Part shown: positions 60,358 to 64,000 of the stretch, piece after piece | How the letters are laid out: every line of letters starts with the position of its first letter | How positions within the stretch are numbered: the first letter of the stretch is position 1 | Source: Gordionus sp. m RMFG-2023 | Lineage: Eukaryota; Nematomorpha; Gordioida; Chordodea; Parachordodidae | Direction: 5' to 3' | Length of the DNA: 64,000 nt | NCBI RefSeq assembly: GCF_954871325.1 | Contig: NC_088775.1 | Coordinates: 28,745,561 to 28,809,560 of the forward strand | Made by a program: the position numbers and the translations under genes | Notes under the pieces: model-generated | What the model was told of the DNA's origin: nothing | The model's database searches: none | What the model saw: only the letters and a program-made list of their open reading frames with translations

Positions 60358-61226
60358 CCCTTCCACTTAGATTAGTCCCACCATTCTGCGAGTAAGGCAT
60401 GGTTCCCGATACATTCTTCTAGCTCCTTTAATTATATCTCGTTTTACTCCCACATTATCCTAGTCTTTGCTTGTTTCTAACTGTTTCTAGTAACATGACG
60501 GTAAACCACTGACGATAATTTGTCTGCGAGTAACGATGGTTTCCACGACTTCTTGTTCGATTTTTTATCTTATACTAAATTTTTGATAAGCAATTGGCTA
60601 TAATTTGTCAACGATTAACGATAGCATCCTGGTCTTCTTGTCAATATATCCACCTTGCCTTAAGATCTCTTATACGATAATGATTTCCTGTATCTTTTGA
60701 TCCATAAAAATCCGATCTCTAATTGAGCTCGATTGCGGCATAAATTTTCTAATGACGAAAAGCCGTTTCTCTTTATGAAGATTTTTAGGTTAATCAACAA
60801 CCTGATATTTTGCTAAATATTATCAACTTAAATAACAGTCAACCATATATCTTTAATAAAAATTTATAACGAATTTCTTTTAGCTACATCGATCACTTGT
60901 ACGTATAACGATCTCTTATGACGCATTCTTTTTATCTAAACGACTAATTCTCCGAAATACGACCATTAATATTGATACCATTGTTTTATAGCTCTCATTC
61001 TTTGTCTTAGTGTCGATAGTCATCTCATACATCCCCTTCCCCCTTTATTTAGAATCTCTTTTCAGAGTTAATTAGACTGACTTTTGATCTTCTAAAGCCT
61101 GGATCAATCGCTGTAAGGCACCTCTGTACCAATATGGTATTGATATTTATATTGCTGAGGCTAGTGGGAGAGTTAATTAGACTGAATTGTTGAAATTGCC
61201 CTGTCGCCTCCACTCTCCAACATCAT

Positions 61227-61682
61227 TGTAACATTTTGAATAATTAGAATAAGAATTGGAAGATTATAATCGTTGTCAAATAAGAAAGGTTAAAATAACA
61301 TGATACTAAATCAGACTAATATCCTCGTTAGAACTAAACTGATACTAAATCTTTATTAAATAATAAGTTAAAAATATAATTAACTAAATTAAAAAAAATT
61401 AAAATAATATAAAAAAATTAAAAGTAAATTTTAGTTAAAATAATAATCCCCTTTTTCGCATCATAATTTCTCCATTATATATCCTTTTTCTTTAATCAAC
61501 ATTTACATAGTCGCGAAGAATAAAAAGTTCTACATCCCACTTGTTAAAACTGTTAAAGTATGAAAAAATCTACAAATCTCACGCGTTTTTTTCTCATTTA
61601 CATAGACGGGGATATTTTAATAAAACATTATTTTTGTTTACGATTTGCATAATGCATTTTTTTGTAAAGTAAAACTGCAACA
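61227..61682 (-). repeat. LTR, 5' end of the tandem element
   Basis: It starts TGTTGCAG and ends CAAAATGTTACA. It is a mosaic: the beginning is like the LTR at 58811-59263 and the end like the LTR at 59941-60357. It also has a short internal duplication around TGATACTAAATC. Confidence 0.85.
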
Positions 61683-61687
61683 ACTTA

Positions 61688-61777
61688 TATCGAAAAAAGT
61701 CAATTTATTTTGGCTAAAATATTAGTTAGCCTTTTTTATTTTAAAATCGGCTCAAATCAAGCCCATTAACAACACTA
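61688..61777. mobile_element. Right half of a TAGTGTTGTTAA-family hAT MITE
   Basis: TTATTTTGGCTAAAAT and CAAGCCCATTAACAACACTA match the right halves of the copies at 18961-19169 and 19539-19699. The left half is not next to it; the three-LTR element probably inserted into this MITE. Confidence 0.6.
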
Positions 61778-61879
61778 ATAATATGGTATTTTATAAAATA
61801 TTTCCCCATATTTTTTAAAAAATAAATAATTTCTGAGGATCGAAAAATTGGAAATAGGAAAAATAATATAAGTGAATGA

Positions 61880-62075
61880 ATATAATACATTGTTTTATGA
61901 TACGAAATTTATATATATTTTTTATTTATTTTTAACTTTTATAGATAATAATGGTGTTTTAAAATATTTGGCCCCGGTCGAGTATCGAAATTTTTTTTGT
62001 TAGGGCCGACCCTGCCCTGATATATTTAAAAAATAATTATATGGCCCGGCCTGTACTAACCAGGGATGCAAACCT
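61880..62075. mobile_element. Second copy of the GGCCCGGCC-ended MITE, partial
   Basis: AACTTTTATAGATAATAATG and the following AAATATTTGG align with the middle of 43960-44262. The right side reads ATGGCCCGGCCTG. The left side is diverged or missing. Confidence 0.55.
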
Positions 62076-62084
62076 GGCAATCAA

Positions 62085-62250
62085 ATTTGTAATAAAAAAA
62101 TATGTCAATATATTTGAGTAAAATTTATTTTAGAAAATTCATTTCAATTATTCGAATAAGTCGAATCGAATACAAATAGTAGATTTTATTATTTTTACGA
62201 ATTCAAATAGCTTTCATATTCGATTCGAATTCGTTTTTGAAAAGGACTAA
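62085..62250. repeat. ATTCGAATCGAAT-rich block
   Basis: Overlapping ATTCGAAT and TCGAATCG motifs in both orientations resemble the block at 38485-38570. They are probably subterminal repeats of one hAT family; no coding sequence. Confidence 0.5.
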
Positions 62251-62425
62251 TCTTTATGAATATTTATCAATATCTTCTAGATTATAATGGCATCGCCAGG
62301 GAGACAGCCAGCGGTGCCACTTCCAATTCTAAGATCTATCTTTTCTAAATACAAATTTGAGATTCAACAAAATCTTAACCACTCGTCAGCAACAATCTGG
62401 AAGATAATAAGCAAGGAGTTATTAG

Positions 62426-62621
62426 TAGTGTTGTTAAACGGCTCGTTTTGAGCCGATTTTTTAAAACGGCTAACTCAATATTTTAGGCAGAAAAATATTG
62501 CCTAAGCCTTGAGATTTCGATAATATATGTCTAAACCTTTGTTCCTTCTGTGAGCAAAATCTTCAGGCCTGAATTAGCCGTTTTTAAAAATAGGCTCAAA
62601 ACGAGCCGTTTAACAACACTA
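62426..62621. mobile_element. 196-bp hAT MITE, best-preserved member of the TAGTGTTGTTAA family
   Basis: The terminal inverted repeats are identical for about 29 bp, beginning TAGTGTTGTTAAACGGCTCG. The 8-bp duplication GTTATTAG is exact (62418-62425 and 62622-62629). It has no coding capacity. Confidence 0.95.
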
Positions 62622-62629
62622 GTTATTAG

Positions 62630-63374
62630 CTATGATGAGCCCAAAACTACTCTATAATTATGCCTCACAAAATCGAAATAATTGTCTAGATATTTTGGAA
62701 ATACAGAAAGAAGTAAATATATCATTATTTATATATATCTTCTGGTGAAAGTTAAATAAGGTTAATTTTGTGATTTCACTTATTTTAATTTATGTAATGA
62801 TTTTAACTGCCCCCACTGCATTTAATGAAGATGCCCTAGAAATCTATCATTTTAGCTTATAAATCATAATATATTTAATTATTTCTTGTCTTAATTATAT
62901 AAATTTTAAAAAAGTTGTTTTTAAAAAAAATATATTTTCTTGCTACGTAAAGAATAACACCCTCCCCACCCCTGGTAATGTAAATCTTGGTAACAAATAT
63001 AGTAAATCGATATTTGCAATAATCTAACCGAGACCAATAAGTTTGCTATTTTTAAAAAAAATAATCATGTGGGGACATGGTCGGGACTAATAAATTTTGG
63101 CCGCATGGATATTTTAATAAAGATGAGGAATAAATACTTTTTTATTTTATTTTATAAATATATTAAAATATTTCATATTTGTAAGGTAAATATTATTGAT
63201 CCGAATATGCCTGATAGTCCCTAGTTAATAATATAATTAATATCTTCTTAAAATATAATAAAATATGATATATAGAGATCAGGGAGAGTCGGCGCAAGCG
63301 GCTTGTCAGTTCAGCGATTTTTATTTAAAAACCAGACATGTTTAGACATTCAAATTTAGTGATATAATTTACAT
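62630..63374. other. AT-rich spacer
   Basis: No gene, RNA or element ends recognised. Confidence 0.45.
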
Positions 63375-63615
63375 TGGTAAGCGGAAAATAGATCCCCGGA
63401 AAAAAAAATTCCCGAAAATAATTGCCCAGGAACAAAATCCCCAGAAAAAAATATCCCCTGGAAAATAATTCCCCGAAAAAAAATCTATGGAAAAAATTCC
63501 CATAGAAAATTATTCCCCGGAAATTAATTCCCTATTTTTTAGATTTTAAATTAAATATAGAGGAAAATCAATTTCCGGAAAATTATACCGGGAAAAAGAT
63601 CCTCGAATAATTTTT
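63375..63615. repeat. Degenerate ATTCCCCGGAAAA minisatellite
   Basis: About 17 irregular units of 12-16 bp are built from CCCCGGAAAA, or CCCnGGAAA, joined by AATAATT or AAATT. The core TTCCCCGGAA is near-palindromic. The design resembles that of the TTCGCGATAAA array at 4780-5370, although the sequence is unrelated. Confidence 0.8.
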
Positions 63616-64000
63616 TTTTAAATTATCAAAAATAACCCTGCTGCTTAATAACGAAAATATTTCTAAAAAATTATAATCAGTATTTTCTGAAAGATAAATA
63701 TTTATTCTCGACACATTTGAGGATTTTTTAGCATTATTTATGTTTTAATTCGAAGCGATATAGGGCTGTCTTAAAATATGAGACATCTCGGAAAGAAAAC
63801 ATGATAGCTTTTTATAGAAATAGATGTAAATTATGCGTGCAATATAAAATTTAAAAAATAGGTGAAAACAAATTTTTCCCTAGAAATAGGGAGATTATTT
63901 CCATAATCTAGTTTTAATATATATTTCAATTAATCTATTTTTGAAGACAATGATTTAAATTTTTAATATATTTATAAAAACTTCATGGAAAATGATTAAT
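63616..64000. other. AT-rich end of window
   Basis: Nothing recognised. Confidence 0.4.

Larger units (their letters stand above)
58811..61682 (-). mobile_element. Three-LTR tandem retrotransposon with one target duplication
   Basis: ACTTA flanks the whole unit (58806-58810 and 61683-61687). On the minus strand the order is LTR (61682-61227), internal part (61226-60358), LTR (60357-59941), internal part (59940-59264), LTR (59263-58811). Both internal parts end in a purine tract, AAGTGGAAGGG, directly before an LTR start (TGTTGTAATTG or TGTTGCAG). They are shortened relatives of the internal region of the 6488-9280 element and have no coding capacity. A fossil, non-autonomous, fairly young. 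Confidence 0.85.

Overview
The window is extremely AT-rich eukaryotic DNA that is almost entirely a graveyard of transposable elements, with one good candidate host exon. Several things point to an invertebrate-type animal genome: the transposon mix (hAT, Tc1/mariner, pogo/jerky-like, FLYWCH-MULE, Ty3/gypsy, an LTR-type integrase with an OTU protease), intron-containing transposase genes, and very short introns (40-119 bp, apart from one enlarged by an insertion). A parasitic or miniaturised lineage would fit the short introns, but I cannot name the taxon. No rRNA, intact tRNA, CRISPR array or bacterial operon is visible.

Layout. 1-1740: nothing recognised. 1748-3322: a nearly complete FLYWCH-MULE transposase gene (minus). 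3823-4436: a short hAT element with an 8-bp target duplication. 4780-5370: a TTCGCGATAAA minisatellite. 5640-9470: a Ty3/gypsy fossil split by a young 2.8-kb LTR element that shows no long coding region. 9840-13150: a satellite with a TGACAATTGTCA core, inverted at the far side, around remnants of hAT and Tc1 transposases. 14527-14987: a GC-richer first coding exon of a probable host gene. 18-23 kb: hAT MITEs and two larger hAT remnants. 26090-32600: a four-level nest, in which a gypsy fossil holds a hAT-like element (family X here), which holds a Tc1/mariner with ~600-bp inverted repeats, which holds a hAT MITE. 32868-34450: a hAT pseudogene. 36734-39255: a second copy of X that preserves the empty site of that Tc1 insertion. 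39406-42080: a decayed pogo/jerky-like element. 42827-44430: a hAT interrupted by a MITE. 44880-52786: an integrase-OTU element split by a 5.6-kb hAT. 53428-57830: a MITE, a tRNA-like SINE relic and a complex satellite with a 587-bp higher-order period. 58811-61682: a three-LTR tandem element with mosaic LTRs and one 5-bp target duplication. 61.7-62.6 kb: further MITEs. 63375-63615: a second palindrome-core minisatellite.

The most notable object is the hAT at 46130-51721. It has perfect 8-bp target duplications, 15-bp identical termini and subterminal repeats. Its split gene has ten exons whose phases all agree and sum to exactly 961 codons, with the Asp-Asp-Glu triad in place. One symmetrical 29-codon exon is present three times in tandem. 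It is the only element here that looks potentially intact.
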